Assembly (NCBI GenBank): GCA_902702965.1
Contig: CACRXP010000185.1
Coordinates: 850,682 to 914,681 of the forward strand
Source of the DNA: Spirometra erinaceieuropaei
Lineage: Eukaryota; Platyhelminthes; Cestoda; Diphyllobothriidea; Diphyllobothriidae
Length of the DNA: 64,000 nucleotides
Direction: 5' to 3'
Position 1 is the first letter of the stretch. Every line of letters begins with the position of its first letter. The translations under genes and the position numbers were made by a program. Positions 25,210 to 39,747 of this stretch are shown piece after piece. The notes under the pieces were generated by a model. It searched no databases. It saw only the letters and a program-made list of their open reading frames with translations, and had not been told where the DNA came from.

Positions 25210-28200
25210 TCCACTTTACGGACAATTATATACAAATAGAAAAAACGAGTTGAAACGGTCTCAGCCATAGTTCAGATGTCCACAACGCAAAACACTAGAA
25301 AAATTTCTCCGGCCCGGCGAATTTCGTCAGTCGGTTGAAATAACCAATGGAAACGGATCATCATCGATAAATTATAATTAATTGATGCAATATCTCAACG
25401 TTTTACACTTATGTAACTTATCTTTTCTGTTCTCACTTGTTTAAGTTATAGGCCTTTGGCCCTATTTACTGCTTAGAACCGAAGTCCACCTTTCTATTGT
25501 TTAAGTATCTTAATTGAAACTGCAAGAGATCCAGAGTTAACTCACTGTCATCTTGTTCTTTTATATTTAAAATCATTCTACCGTCTATCATCCGGAGGCC
25601 GAGACGTGATTAAGAATGAGAAATATTTAAACGCTCGTACAATTATTAGCCCAAATGCTGCTTGCGAGACTGCAAATCTCTAAAGAAGTGAAGAAAAAAG
25701 ACTTATAAAAGAAACTCTGCAGTCAATGGTTGGCAAATTTAGAAAGTAACAAATTTAGTCATTCGTTATTTGATTTTGAATCAGTAATACTATATTTGTG
25801 CTTAGTTTTGCTTCTGCAACCGACATACTTCCAAATCTGTCCATTTTCCAAGCCAGTCACATTTCGAAAGCTTCAAAACTACATTGAAATGTGCACTATG
25901 GAGTAGTTATGCTTATTTAACTGCCTAAAGTTACGTTGGGAACTTACATTTCATATACTTTCTTTCCGTGACCAAAGGGTCGTAACTAAATAGGGACGCT
26001 CACACATACTTCAATGGCCAAATTTAATGTACATCCCGCCAAGGTATATCAAGCAAGCTATGTAGACCGGAATAAGTAAGTTTAAATTCTTGTAGAACGG
26101 AATTATCATCCTCAGTTTTATAAACCCAGTGCTTATCTGAATGTCCACGATGTAAAAGGCGATATATTAGAGACCCCGAACTGAACTCACCAGCCACTGT
26201 TTTCCTTCAAATATATATTCATTTGTCTTCGCATAGCAGATAGACTCCCTGTTCTTGTGAACCTGCTAGCTTAGTCTGTTCAAAGAAAATGGAACATCAA
26301 AAAACGATTTCCTCGTCCCATGCCGCCATGACCGCCTACATCTCGCTCTATCGTACAAATCAAGTTTTACGGAAAAAAGTTCCTAGTTGCTCCTTTAGTA
26401 AGGACGCCTGACCAACAGAGATAAGGGAAATTGGAAGGACCCTCTCAGGATCATTTTCCCGCAGGAAGGTGTTTTATTCTCGGCGGTATTAATATTTTGC
26501 ATTTAAACAACCAATGAACAACTATTTGGGAAGGGCCGTTGTATCGTTCATTACCACAGGAATAAGGGAGAAGTCGCCCACTTCACAGATTATAGGCTTA
26601 TTTGTCGCTAATCTTTTGCAAGGCACCTAGTTTTAGTGCAAATTATCATGCTAGGCCCAGCAGCTAGGGTGCGAAAGAAGACTTTTTCGGTTAACTTTAA
26701 ATGTCAGCTTTCTGGTTGCTATCGGACACACACACACACACTGACGCCTGTCGGCCAAATTCTACTATGATACACGAGGAAACTCACTGAAGACTATGTA
26801 CTTCAACCTGTGTTGAAAAGAGGTCGACCAGGTTGCCACTTCAATTAGCACAGGCTTTTCGTAACTACCATTGGATGGCCTGGTTGAAGAGAGGACAAAC
26901 AGTAAAAATTTCACTCATGAGTCATTTCTCGACATTCGGCATTGGGCATGATCAGGAAATACGTGCGCAGAGATAATAACGTAGAGTGCGATATAGATCT
27001 TTAACTTTCAGGAGAGACCAATGGTAAACTCAATTTCTGATTGAATCCAACGTTGCTCTTGGTAGTAATGAACGTGCGGCTACTAAGTCTGCCAACGTAA
27101 CTTAGGAAATTTAGGTGAATCAACTTAAGCGCCTTCTACCGCAAGTTATAAAGAATCCTTACAGAAAACCAAAAGAGGCCAGATCTCTTGGAAAAAAGAT
27201 TTACGAATAACGTATTTCAGTTTCCATCAATTTCAGCTCCTAATTGCACCGATCCTTTCCTCTTTCACTCCCGGGGACTCAAGCTAAAATTGTGCGCACA
27301 TCATGGATGACGTGCAATACACTAATTAAGACTCCAATACAGCTACAATAAAGATGATAAACAGTCTTGGTTTCCGGCATACCTCATCAAAGACATGGCA
27401 TGCTGTATTCTATTCAAAAATTTAATTAACTCTTCACTTCTAATTTAAGAACACTGACAGGGCGCTGTGCGGGATTGTTGATAAGGGCGATTTGGCATAA
27501 ACTGAAATATTTTCAAAACAAAACAACTTTTTTATAAAACCTAAAGGTAATCAATCAGAATGAGGTAGAACGGAACATATCGGACAACAAAATATTATTA
27601 TTGAATATCATTAGTTATCTTAATGACAAAAATCGGGGGATGAAATTTGCACTTATAACCTCCGTCGCCATCGGAAGGCCAATATCTAGAGAGATATATC
27701 ATATTTTACAAAATATTGCTGACTGAACCAACGAGAGGCAGAGTCAAATAAGTGAAGGATTCGCTTCGTTGATTGTTCCTAGTTCGGAAGAAATCTCTTG
27801 GCAGAGGAACGAAATAAAAAGTCAGCATCGAGATTCTAGCCCATAATTCACCAACTGAGATTTCATTGGGAAATTAAACCACGTCGTAATTATTAGGACT
27901 ACGAAACTGATTTTTGACTGATTTTTGATTTTTTTGTGTATGCCATTTTAAACAACGTAGTGAGAGTTAGTCCAAATAAATTGGTGTTGACGAATAATAA
28001 ACAAAGCGGTATCACATGAAATGTCTAGAACAAATGATTGTGCATTAACCGATGTCATAAATTTTTCGGAGTCTAAATTCTGAATACAGACTTAAGACCA
28101 AATAAGGATATATTTATAGACAAACAGAGGCCAGGACACACAGGTGACAGTTCGATATCTGAAACAAAGTAGCTTCGAATAGCTGAGGGAGGTCAGAAAC

Positions 28201-31050
28201 ACGCAACCACCTGCTGGGCCGAATTCATTCATGTCACGCTAGCAGAGAAAGTGTCAAGAGAGAGAGGACGATGCAAGTAGATTGACAGAGCACTGCTTCA
28301 GGAATTCGTGCCAAACCGCTAACGGGCACAATCTAGCAGATGGTAATATGCACTTAGGGGAAGTCAAATCCATCGCTGTCTCACACGTCGGCATCCTCCG
28401 TAGTCGCGTACCGGGTTCCTTTTCATGTGGTTGTGGGCGCACACACGGATACATCGACTTACGCAATTGGTGGCAGATCTTATAGACATGCATACATCTT
28501 CCTAGCCTAATTCAACCAAGCTGTCATGGTCATGAATATTCCCTATTTTGCGCTATACTTTCTACGCCTACCCGCCAATTCCAGTTCGCCACTCCTTATT
28601 TCATTTCCTTCCGTTCATATTTTGCAATTTTTTGAATTTCATATAGGAGAGACCCAATTAAGGAATGCGCGGGTCACTAACCGAACCCCTCCTTGTTGCC
28701 TCATGCGGTGGCAGGAACATTGATAAAACCTTATATAGATTTTTAAGTTTTATCTGTGTTGAGGGCTTTTCGTAATGATGGTTAGATTAAATCTTGACGC
28801 AGACAAAACGGTTCGTTTGTAAATCGGACATTACGCGACTATTCCACGCTCTTTGACGGCCTTCGACTCAAGGGCTTATAAAAACTAGTGGCTTGACATC
28901 TATCAGTTGTGTCTAGGACGCTCAGCTGGAAGTCTAATCTTTAATACTTTGTGAAATGATTAAGTTAACATGCATTTATAGGCGACGGTGAAGAAATGTG
29001 AAACTAAATCAGACGTGAATGTCAAAGTGTGCATGATTGGAGAAGTGAAATGTCGAAAATTCGGTCTCATGTCGTCTTAACGCCTGCCTAACATCAGTAT
29101 TTTACGAATAGAAATGAGAACTGATTGATAAGAAAAAAACTTGTTCATCCAAACTAAAGCAAGGAGTGATTTCAGGAAGTTCGCTTTGGACGAAAGGCGG
29201 AGGAAAATATCATGCCTTAAAAATGAACTGGCATATACGTGCACCTTGAGTGCGCCTAGGAATGCGTTGTCAACCACTGTGAAACCTAAGGTATATTTTT
29301 AGCTCTGGAGCAGTTTTCCACTACTAAGGCATTGCACGTTTGCTGATGGGTGGTCTGTCCTGCAGTAACCCGACGAAGACCGTGATCCAGATCACTCCAT
29401 CTGGTCATAAAGCTGCATCAGCGAAGAATCAAATTTCTCCCACTCCCACTCCACACAAAGAACACGGGTACTTCCGTTTTTTGTATATTTTGTTCAATCT
29501 ATTAAAAAACAATGAATTAAGCAGCAAATGTCCGGAGGACTTCATTTAACCTGAATAATAGGATCAAAATAAAATCTGTCGCAAAAGTGCAATCCTAAGA
29601 GAAGTTGCAGGTCACGAAATATTGTGACAAAATGCGCTGGATTAAGCTCAGTCTGTGCATGATTTGTGGGAGTGCTACGCTTCATAGGACTAGTGTCTTA
29701 GCGACGAGAATTGCCTCACATACGATGAAATCGGCTTCAGTCGGACAATTTTGAATAGGCGGCCTATACAGTCGCCAGCGATTGAGTAAGCCGTCAGCGC
29801 AAGGACATAGTGGGTATCGTACAAACAAGTGTTGTCTCAAGTCCACAAATAGCAGGATTTTAAAAAGGTGATTGAGCAAACTTCGAAATTTTGCCTAGGT
29901 TTAATGCGCCTGTTTCCCTTCAGAATAGATTTAAGGGAAAGATTAACCTCATCGAATATAGTCCTCAATTTATAGTCAAAACAGGAGGCCCTTTTTGTGA
30001 AAAATCGGTTAACATCACAGTTATGAGTTTTTTTAATGAAAACAAAAATAGCGCAACGTCTGGCACTTACTGCCGAACGCTGCATTCTAACTCTTGGCTT
30101 AATGACAGAAAGTACGATTTTTTGGGTTTGAACCCTTGGTGACCTAAGAGAAGGAAGAGTTCAGCGAAATTTCTCAAGGAGTGGAAAAAATGCCGACAGG
30201 CGATGGAAGTTTCGATGTCCATTTCTGTCTTATATACCGTCGGCAGCTAATCCCATCTCAAACTGGGGTCTGCACAGTCGGGAACCTGGGCCAAAGTTCA
30301 GAATTGGGCAGTAAGTTATATTTTCATGTCAGGCCATGGGCTTACCTTTCTCTAGATTGCGATCGGGAATATTAATTTATGCTTGAGTAGTTCTTCGTTA
30401 TCTTAAGTGTGGAAAGGAATATGCACGTTACCTTTTGCCCTGGGGTTATGTCAGAGGCCATTGCAGGAAGTCGCATAGCAAAAGGTAGTAATCTGGAAAT
30501 AATATTGACGTGGGTCGAGGTTAGGGTAGTGCTTGGTTATGCTCATCCCATTTTAAAGATTCTCCCTTGCCAAATTCCAGGACGTTTGGGTCAGAGTTGG
30601 GTTTAATTTTAATGTTATAACGGTTAGTGATAGGGTTAGTTTCGGGACCATAACAACAGTTATAGTTAGGCTTAAAATTAGAAAATAGAAACAGGTGCGC
30701 TTCGGGAATATAACACAATGCCACCTGTGGTAGGAAGTAATTATTCCCATGTCTAACATGGTAAGTTGATGACGAGATAAAGCATAAAATGATCATACTG
30801 GCTCTTGCCTTTGTCGACCTATTTTCTATATGTAATACATACTGCTGTATGTCTGCTCTTGATAGAGAGTCGAGGCAAAAACAGATGGTCCTGGTCTTTT
30901 CTGAAGTCGTGTTAGTGCTGTACCTCTTTTATCTGTATTCAATGAACTTTCGGTTAGAAAGGGATTCCAAATAAATATTTATGCTAATCATTATACAGGC
31001 AATCGAGCTGCTTGAGTCATAATTTTCGATCTCCTGTCTCTTAGCAGGCG
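25210..31050. other. Gene-free stretch with a telomere-like patch
   Basis: AT-rich. A short CA run lies near 26730. Weak telomere-like words (GGTTAGGGTAG, GTGATAGGGTTAGTTTCGGG) occur at about 30515-30680. All frames are under about 92 codons without domains. Confidence 0.4.
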
Positions 31051-31054
31051 CGAT

Positions 31055-31290
31055 GACTACCACCACCGCCACGACCAGTGTTTAGACATTGTCTGGGCAG
31101 TGAAACCGGCTTCACGGGGGCACGGTCGAACAACGTTTCCAGTGGCAGTGCTAGGGAGCTTAAAGATCGGGTAATTATCAAGGCCATTATTGAAGCTGGA
31201 ATGAAATTGTGGCTATTAGCGACTCGAAAGCGGGCGAGCAAGACATCATCCTGTGAATTGTGATAGCACGGCAACTGTATCCTATAAATA
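31055..31290 (-). pseudogene. Possible Penelope-like C-terminal remnant
   Basis: A 77-codon minus-strand frame includes NSHNFIPASIMALI, later DRAPVKPVSLPRQCL. The spacing loosely follows the tail of Penelope GIY-YIG domains as seen at 59.1-59.3 kb (MGQIFNF, later SVNRHTNLPPPYLTLR). The GC content is higher than the surroundings. The catalytic GIY-YIG part is not visible, so the assignment is tentative. Confidence 0.25.
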
Positions 31291-31299
31291 TTGTTTCCA

Positions 31300-32935
31300 C
31301 CGTGCGTCCAACATCCTCCTCTGTAGCCATCTCTGATGATTGGTTAGAGCAAGAATCCGAAAAAGTCAGGCGAATAAAATCCTCGCTTCATCGGCCTAAT
31401 TTCCTCTGCAACAGTTTTCTGGGACTCCTCCCTTTGCTTTCATCAACAGGAAAGGATGCTGCCGTTACTTAAGCTGCAGCAAAATAAGTGCCATAAAATG
31501 TGACCGATTCGTGTTTAAAAATCATACATGTGGATTTTTAGTGCGACATAGTTAAGTGGGCTAAAAATAACAGGAAAAGTGAAACAGTTTTCACAAATAC
31601 AGAACAAGTTACTATAAGGCATCCCTATCGGAGAACCGATATCTAATTAGTCATATTATTCATGATTGATGTAAATAAACCCTACTGAAAACAAAAACAG
31701 TGTTGCGTGTGGACGATTGCAAAAGTGTCTTTATATATTCCGGAGCCAGGTGCACATTTCAGGAATTGGATAAAATTGGCTGGCGTCTCCATTACTCTTC
31801 TGTCTCGCTCACGGAGTAGCCGCCTCAGGTATACGCAGTCGGTAAGCAGTGCTCATGTGAGTTTATCTTCAAATCGTTTTCGATCACGGACTGGCAGTTA
31901 ATAAAGACTTGATTCTAAGTTATCAAATTATACTTTTCCACTTTAAATGGAAAGTACTTTAAAACTCACAGTACGATTGATTCGATTCTCTTGGTTGCCT
32001 CAAACTTCGCAGACGACGGAGTTCATTCTTGCCCCACGAGATGGATGCAGATATAACTTGCGATAACCTTTGCACATTTCGAGTCCTTTTTCCCAGGCCT
32101 TACGTTTCGACAGTATGACACAGTCGAAAAGACTGGTAAGGCATGTGGGGACATCGACTGAAAAATGCAAACAGTCCGTCACATTTTCTGTGTGTGACCT
32201 GGCTACTAAATTCACACACAGAAGTCTTCTTTCACAGAGGCATTCGGATTACGCACTGGAATGACATAAAGACTAAATTGTGGAGTAGTTATTACAAGCT
32301 GACCCTCAGTCCTTAGTAGGGCTGGGTTATCCCTCTAGTTTGCAACCTTCTAAACTACGACTACTAGCAGGTCGCCATAGTTTCCAAGCACATAAATTGC
32401 TTGCAAAGGGAAACTAAACACGAGACCTACAGTGACTAGATCGCACTCGCTCATCTCTCTCCCATTTACCACCGGATTGAGAGAGCTCGCTGTTGCTGAT
32501 GTTGCGTGAAAACCGCCCTCTAACACGTGCGACACGTACGTACTGCAATAACTATGGACTCATTAAAACTTAGGATAGCCTGAGCAACACGTACTATGAG
32601 CAAATGTGGCCCTAATCCTGGTCCGGCAGGTTAGTTTATTGCCAATGCACAAACGCAAAAGAGCGGAGGATTGGGAAAAAATGCAACACCCTTCTCGTCC
32701 TGCCAACTAGTGGGCACGTGCTAAACATTTACTTTGTAGTTATCAGAACCTCTTTTAGCCAATACACAACACATCAGCAAGGCGCACGGTAAGTACACGG
32801 CATTCAAGTTACACTTTCAACTCGTCAGGCAGTTTTTTAGTTGCTTGACTTTCATTGTAGGATTCGAGCCTAGACTTTGATATTCTGAGAAACATTTAAC
32901 AACATCTGGGGGTAAAACACTTGCAGTCGCTGGCA
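31300..32935. other. Gene-free stretch
   Basis: Short open frames on both strands (at most about 71 codons) with no recognised motif or repeat. Confidence 0.4.
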
Positions 32936-32937
32936 TA

Positions 32938-33926
32938 CAGTAGGTGGGCTAACTCATGAAATGTCAACCGAAATTCCGAAATGCGTTTTCTTTCCGAAAA
33001 GATTAATTAAGCAGGGTTGTAAAACAAGTCAGCCAGCAAAATAATTCTATAATATTTTAGTTTCCCCCAGATGTCAGCTTTTGAAAGAACTTCCTTCCGG
33101 CTGCATGTAAAAACTACACTCTGAAAAAAATAGTTACTTAACTAGCAGGATTTTTCCTCATTGATTTTCAATGCCCCTTAAAACAAAATTATATTTTATG
33201 GAAAATATGCATAAAAATACTTTATTTTTTGCTTATTCGGTAGATAATTACGTCTTCTTCTAATTTTCCGCTCGAAGGAGGAACATAATTGGATTTTAAA
33301 ATATTTTTCAATTCTCGAATAATTTTGAACTCGCTTTACCGTCACACTTTGATTCAGGGTTTCCAAACTACAAGTCGTAAAGTTTTAGTGTACGGAAAAC
33401 CACACATTTCTCCACGGTAATAAAAGAAGACCATACGGAGTGGATGTTGCAGTGGATTTGGTACATATTATTAACTTTACAAGTCGAATTGGTAAATGCA
33501 GAGACATGAAATTTTATGAACGGTCATTTCACAGTATTTAAAAGTTTCACAATTAGAAACGTATCTAAAACCGGATTATTTCCCTTCTTCGAGTATAAAA
33601 TTAGAAGAAGACGTAATTATCTATCCAATGAGTAAACAAATGGAATATTTTCTGCACGTTTTCCATGAAATAAAATTTTACTTTTAGGGGCATTATAAAT
33701 CAATGAGAAAAAAAATCCTGCAGTTAAATAACCATTTTTACAGCGTGTAGTTTTTACATGCAGCCGGAAGGAAATTTATTCTAAAACTGGCATCCTGAGA
33801 TAACTGAAATATTATAGAATTATGTTGCAGGCTGACTAGTTTTACAACCCTATTTAATTAATACTTTCGGAACGAAAACGCATTTCGGAATTTCGGTTGA
33901 CATTTCATGAGTTAGTCCACCTACCG
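32938..33926. mobile_element. Fold-back MITE, copy C
   Basis: About 989 bp, the best-preserved termini. The left end is CAGTAGGTGGGCTAACTCAT (after TA at 32936-32937). The right end is CATGAGTTAGTCCACCTACCG (before TA at 33927-33928), so the ends are near-perfect inverted repeats. Internal landmarks shared with copies A and B are TTAATTAAGCAGGGTTGTAA near the left end, its inverted partner near 33850, and CCCTTCTTCGAGTATAAAA at about 33580. It has no transposase frame. Confidence 0.85.
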
Positions 33927-33929
33927 TAC

Positions 33930-36165
33930 TGCATGTTCATTGGGCATCAATCGTAAGCTTACCGAAAATTGCTTAAAGGATTTAGGCGCTGTCTTCTCCG
34001 TGGAACCCCTTCAACCAGCTCGGAAATTAGGGGTGGTGCATTTCGCTAGGCTTATGCGAACGATCGTTTTTATATGCATTTATTTCAAAAATAGATGTTC
34101 GTTGGTAAACCGATAGTTAGTGGCCACTTGAGTCTTTGCATATTTAGATTTCGGCAAGTAAGCTACCGAAATTCTCGAGCGGATTTGATATTTTTTTAAA
34201 ACGGAAAACTGGTCGATAATATTTATTTCAAATTTATTATCAACACAAAGTCAGCTTGTCTCCTGAATTGTTAGGGTGCATATTTGCTCCATGAACACAG
34301 CGCAGTTCTCGTCCTCATTGTTAAAATGTACTCAAGGCCAGACCTGCTGCTGCAGTAAAATAAATCGGCTAAACCATCCTTTTATGTCAACTTTGAGCAA
34401 TTCAGACTAGCCGATTATTCAGCACTGATTCGTCTGTGTCTGGCGCTACTTCTGGGGAGATCAATGAGAACGCAGGGAATGTGGATGTTTGGAATGTGCT
34501 TTAAAATGGCAAATCTCTAATTACAGACTTCCAAAAACTCATGACATTTTTGCTGGACCGTCTACATTAAACACTTCCAAATATTATGTAGTGAGTGAAT
34601 TTAAGGTTTTTTTCACATTTGTACCACAGGCCGTAAAATTCGATTCCGAGTTTAATCTAGTAAAATCGTTTACTGCATTTTATACCCAGGAAAGTCATAT
34701 TAGTATCGTTTACACGAAGATTGAAGTTGGTTAGTTTTTGCAAAAAATTGAAAGCCAATTTAGTCAAAACCGACGACTAAAAACAATTAGGCACTTAATT
34801 CTTAACTCGTTTGATATGCTCTCCAACACTGCGCATGTATAGGTTACTTATAAACTTTTAGAGTGCAGGTTACCTCCCTCCTGCTTTCGGAACTTCTGGA
34901 TTATGCTTTCTGTGTGTCATAGAACCCTAATATCAAAATCGTGCTCTTTAATAAAAAGGGGTTAAAAGTGAAATAAACTGACTACCTGAATCCGTAGACA
35001 GAATGTGCCCTGGACAATAACACAATTTCCATCGTTTAAGTATTAGTCATTCAAGGAATATGCAAATGCGTCTCTAAATCTTTAGCTGTTAATTTTTAAC
35101 TCGTGAATCCAACGAATGGCATTGAGGTTATCAGTCCACTTTCTTAAAGCGAAAAAAAATAAAAATTTAAATCACCCAGCAGGCTTACCCAGAAGCATTT
35201 GGCCAGCACGAATCGATGCTTTTGCCTTATTGTTTGGTCAGGACACAGCTAAGACAAAGACACCTAACTTTCTCACTGTTTATATGACTTTAAAGGCGGT
35301 TGTGATCTTTAAAAGGGTTTAGAAACTTTAAGAAAAGTTATAGCTTCATACATCAGGCGACTGCTAAAAATTTCGATCTGCATTGTATGCGACAATTTTA
35401 ATGTGTCGCATGTATGCGTAACCATATTTTCCTACTTCTACTTCTGTTTATAAAATAGTTTCGCGGAAAGTCACTAATTTATGTTCACTCTTTCATTTGA
35501 TGCACACATATATTTTGCAGCAAGCGCATAAGCACTTATAACCGTTTTGGGGCTTGAAGATTCAAGTAGTGGCCTGATCTTGGTGAGTCAGTCAATAGCA
35601 AAAGTCCGCAGAAAATAAAAAAAATTGCTTGGTCGTTTGAGAAAAATCTATTTGAAGCTTTTGCTCTGCATTTCGTTGACGGCGTAAGCGAGGCTTACTT
35701 CTTGACCAGAAATCAAAACCATCATGTGCACCATCTCATTGGACAGCTGATAACGATTGCAGTGAAAAGTGCAGTTTTATGAAGTATTCGACCCCTCGGT
35801 ATCTGCCTACTTTCCTGATCAGAGGTATTCTATCATTTCCTGTCATGAGTGACAGGTGTTTGACAACCACACTGCCGATGAAAATTGCAGAAAAGTCGAC
35901 TATTTTTGTTGAGCTCTCCACACTTCCGAGAATAATCTGTTAGTGAAGTGGAAGTTAGCTAGCTTAAAACGGAAATCTACTTTTAAGGTTTTTAAGCACG
36001 TTTCTTAGGACAAAAACTACTTGAAAAACATTAAAAGTCGCGCAGGGCTCATGCTACATTTGGCTATATTTGCTTAAGAATAGGAACTTGGGTGCCTTAA
36101 CAACCCTCAAGATCAATTTAAAATGAAAGATTTTTAATAAAGCTCCTTTCTATAGAGAGATCAAA
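33930..36165. other. Gene-free stretch
   Basis: AT-rich. The longest frames are 34489-34734 and 35116-35322 on the plus strand, without recognisable domains. Confidence 0.4.
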
Positions 36166-36170
36166 CTCAT

Positions 36171-36362
36171 GGCTCCCGGTGGGGTCTCATATCTCAGGTA
36201 GCTAGGACGTTGACTGCAATAAAGCCTTGTGCTGGCTGTCACGCGTTCGAATCCCACCGGAGCCGCCAAGTTTTTCGTGATTGGGTCGAGTGAATTATTC
36301 ACATCGACTAAAATATGAACATATTGTAAATGCATAGTTCCTTGGCTTTTCACTTATAGGCC
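36171..36362 (+). repeat. tRNA-derived SINE
   Basis: The head is tRNA-like: ATCTCAGGTAGCTAGGACG resembles an A box (about 36190-36208), and GCGTTCGAATCCC is a good B box (36242-36254), followed by CACCGGAGCC pairing with the 5' GGCTCCCGGTGG. The tail (AAGTTTTTCGTGATTGGGTC, then GAATTATTCACATCGACTAA and AAATATGAACATATTGTAAA) matches the tail of the SINE at 42386. This shows a transposed family and not a working tRNA gene. Confidence 0.7.
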
Positions 36363-36369
36363 AGTTTAT

Positions 36370-39300
36370 GCCAATTCATAGACTGTGTCAAACATTTTGC
36401 CTAATTCACTTCCTTCTTTGATTTTACATAGCTTTCTTTTATTGAGGTGCCCAACATAATATTTAGTAAGTAATTTAGATGTGTGTCCTGCTTTCTACCT
36501 AAATTATTTTCTTAATTTCAGTCAGTAAGGAAAAACGTTCAAAGATACCATAGAGGTTGAAGAATCCTGAAAACATATAAACCCTTTTTAAAGGTTCTAA
36601 AGGTCTGTCGAAAAATAGGCGTTCAAAACTACTAAAGTGTCATCAGGTGTGTGCAAATATTTGTAGATGTACTTGTGTACGATCGCAGTCGTCATGTTTA
36701 ATAAGATATAACCTTTTAATATGTCATCTAAAATTTTCCATGTCCTGGGCAGACGGGATATGAAGAGTTCCTTTAGCGAATACGACCAATTTAAGGGTTT
36801 ATTTTCAAAAAATCCATACCATCATATCCGGGCATAATAATCAGGATGATCCCAGGCTCGGGGAGGAAACTTCTTCAGAGAGTATAAAACTTCAGAGACC
36901 TATTGCTATCAGAGTCGATAATTAAATAACAAAAGGTAACTCTGGCTCTCATAGCTGTCTGCCAACAGAGAAATGTGGAAACCTGATATCTAAAGAGTAG
37001 TAAGAAGGGTACTGCCAATACTGCAACTTGAAGTGAATCAAAAAGCAAAAAGGACGGATGAGACCACACTTTCTTTCGTAATCAAGTTATTGCACAAAAC
37101 GTGCCACGAGATCGCTCTTTCCAATCGAACCAGCTTCTAGTTTGGAAGTTTTCGGGCGAGATGTTGAAAATTGAATAAAACTAGTGTTATGCAGAAAAGT
37201 AACCCAGAAACCTGCTGAGTAATCCATAAAATGCCCCTCTTGCGTTGACGCATACGAAAAGAAAATAGAAACGGGGGTTTAGAAAAGTCTATGCCTTAAG
37301 TGAGAAACATTAAAAGTAAGGAATGCTGAACATAATCTGCTGCATGCCTACTGCCTATTTCATAAACTGTCGTCCGAGGCCTTCTTCGTTAAAAATTTCA
37401 TTTCGGCTGTTGTCACGAAAAAAGCCTTTTTAGATAAGGTTTAAAGTAACTCTGTCAAACATTTTAAGTAACACGGCCTTATTTATTGAACGGTTTTATT
37501 AGGCCTTTCAAGCCTATCTTGGTCATTACGAATAAATGGGCTTGGATGTTTCTAGCGATTTTCAGCTGATCGTGATGAAATTGTTAGCATCTTGGGTACA
37601 GACATTAAAAGCAGTTTGACTTTCCGTCTGTTAAGCCTTTTTAACGGGGGGGGGGGGAACATCAAGCAGAAAAAGTGAAGTTTGGAATTGGCAGAATTTC
37701 TGGAAACGACAAATGTTTTCGAAGGTGGTTTATGCAAAAGTCGTCCGCAGACCAAATAGTTTGGTGCGCCAGCATCAAAATACGGACATAAAATCTGAAA
37801 GTTCGCCTATAAAAGAAACATTAAGGATACGTAAACGACGTACCCACGACAGAAGACTTTTGCTTTTACTGCGTTTAGGAATATGAAAAATAAATGCAGT
37901 CTTAGACTTGTCGGTCTGGGCCATTGATGCTGGGTCAAAAGCTCACTTCCTTTATGGCTGGGGAAAAAGACAGAAAGAGAGCCAAAATGGACGAAATCGC
38001 TCTTCCTGTCAGAAGTCCATTCGATGAAAATAAAACACCTTTATACAAAAATAAAGCTTAAAATGAGCATTGCAAAGGCCAATACTAATAGGAGACAATA
38101 GAATCGTCTAAAACCTCAGCAGAGGTAAGCAGTCGGAGAGGAATTCACTAATGCACCCTATTTTTAATTATTTTGCAATCTAACAAACAGAAAGCAGATC
38201 ATCAAAATATGTTGATCGTGATGTTGATGTTTTGAGAAGCTTGGTCGGCCCACCACGATCAAAGCGTTAAATGAAGAACACTGAGCAGAAATTTAACTGA
38301 CTGGCCAAGCCAATTACTTGGGGAAACGTATTCCTTGAAACTAGAACACGGCCTACATCGAAAAGGGCCTACGTTATTAGTCATACCCTCAAAGAAGAAC
38401 GCCAGCCTACACAGCACGGCTACCCTAATAATAAAGCTTCGATATTAACATCTACAGAGGGAAATACCTTTGTCATCTCCATGACAGACAGTCCCGTTAA
38501 TAGCTTACGGATAACATGCATTTCCGCTGGCTATTAGGACGAATCCGTCTTTCTATTTCTCATGTCTCTTCAAAGTGATTCCTCTTCAGCAATATTTGCA
38601 AATTTGCCTACTATGTTCGACGCTTACATCCGAACAACCCTTAATCTGACAATATATGGATGTTTATATCACCCACATTGACCTTGACTGTTCTCGTTTA
38701 GTTTTTCCAGTTTGCTAAAATGTCGTCACTTTAAGACGTAGCCTGTCCATATTTCATTCTACCTCTTATATTTTATCTTTTTCCGCACTCGGTACTGTAG
38801 CACGGCGGCATCTTTTTGGCAGACACTTCGCTGATGACGTTTCCGAAGTTGCTACCCACGTTCATTCTGATTCCCTTGTTGCGAAGTCACTTTGGCAGAT
38901 CCGGTGCGATTTCCGTTATATCGCCTTTCGAAAGTCAACTTGTCAACATATCTGGTCACATTTCCGGCGTGTCAGTAGATAAAAATGCGGAGTTTCTTTT
39001 TTGTGCTTCTCGCGTTTTGCACCAACTGCTTTCGTCAATCATTTTGGCCATTGCACTTAGCATATATTTCACAAAAATTATGACTCTGTTAAGACACCGT
39101 AAAAGAGGAAAGAGAAAAAGGACACCGTTAAAATATGAACGTCATCTTTACTGTGTACGTTATCTCCTGCCCGTATTCAATGTCAAAAATGAATGTCAAA
39201 CAAATTATTGACTGCAAATCCACATTTGCAAGAATTGTGAAGCTGACATGGAAGAAGACTAGGCTTAGAACTTTTGAAGGACTTTGCGCAAACTTCTGAT

Positions 39301-39745
39301 CGTTAGGCATCCCTGATATGCCCAATACCAATAATTCCTCCTGATTGAAAGTTGTAGCAGACAATGCGTGGTACGTTTTTCTCCTATTTTTAAGCAGCAA
39401 AAACTGCCACATTCTGTTTTTAACAATGAACAATTTCCTACTTTAAAAGCTAACTGGTAGAACAAAACAGAAACGCGGTAACGTTGCATCACGCCCTTTT
39501 ACCCATAAAGCAAACCTGTTTAGTTCCTATTTGACTTGGGTAATCTCCTCGAATACCCTTCAAATTCCCATTATCTGACAAGGAAAAAATTCATGACTGT
39601 AAATTTCTCAGCTAATGGAACTATCCAGCTGGCTATACGTCTACCTGCATTAATTGGTGTTAACTACATCGTGTCGATAAAGACGTTTGGTAGTCCATAT
39701 AGCTCTCCATATACTTTTTAAAATGAAAGTTACTATGACAAGGGC
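36370..39745. other. Gene-free stretch
   Basis: The longest frame in the window below the 50-kb exon is here (38816-39211, 131 codons, plus). It has a hydrophobic stretch (LLSSIILAIALSIYFTKIMT) but no supporting splice sites or homology I can see. A G-run lies near 37647. Confidence 0.35.
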
Positions 39746-39747
39746 CG

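Noticed and set aside
38816..39211. 131-codon plus-strand frame with a hydrophobic segment; another frame of the same DNA reads HFADDVSEVATHVHSD
   Set aside because: FADD alone is not enough for a reverse transcriptase; no neighbouring RT motifs, splice sites or composition shift. Length is within chance for 64 kb of this composition.
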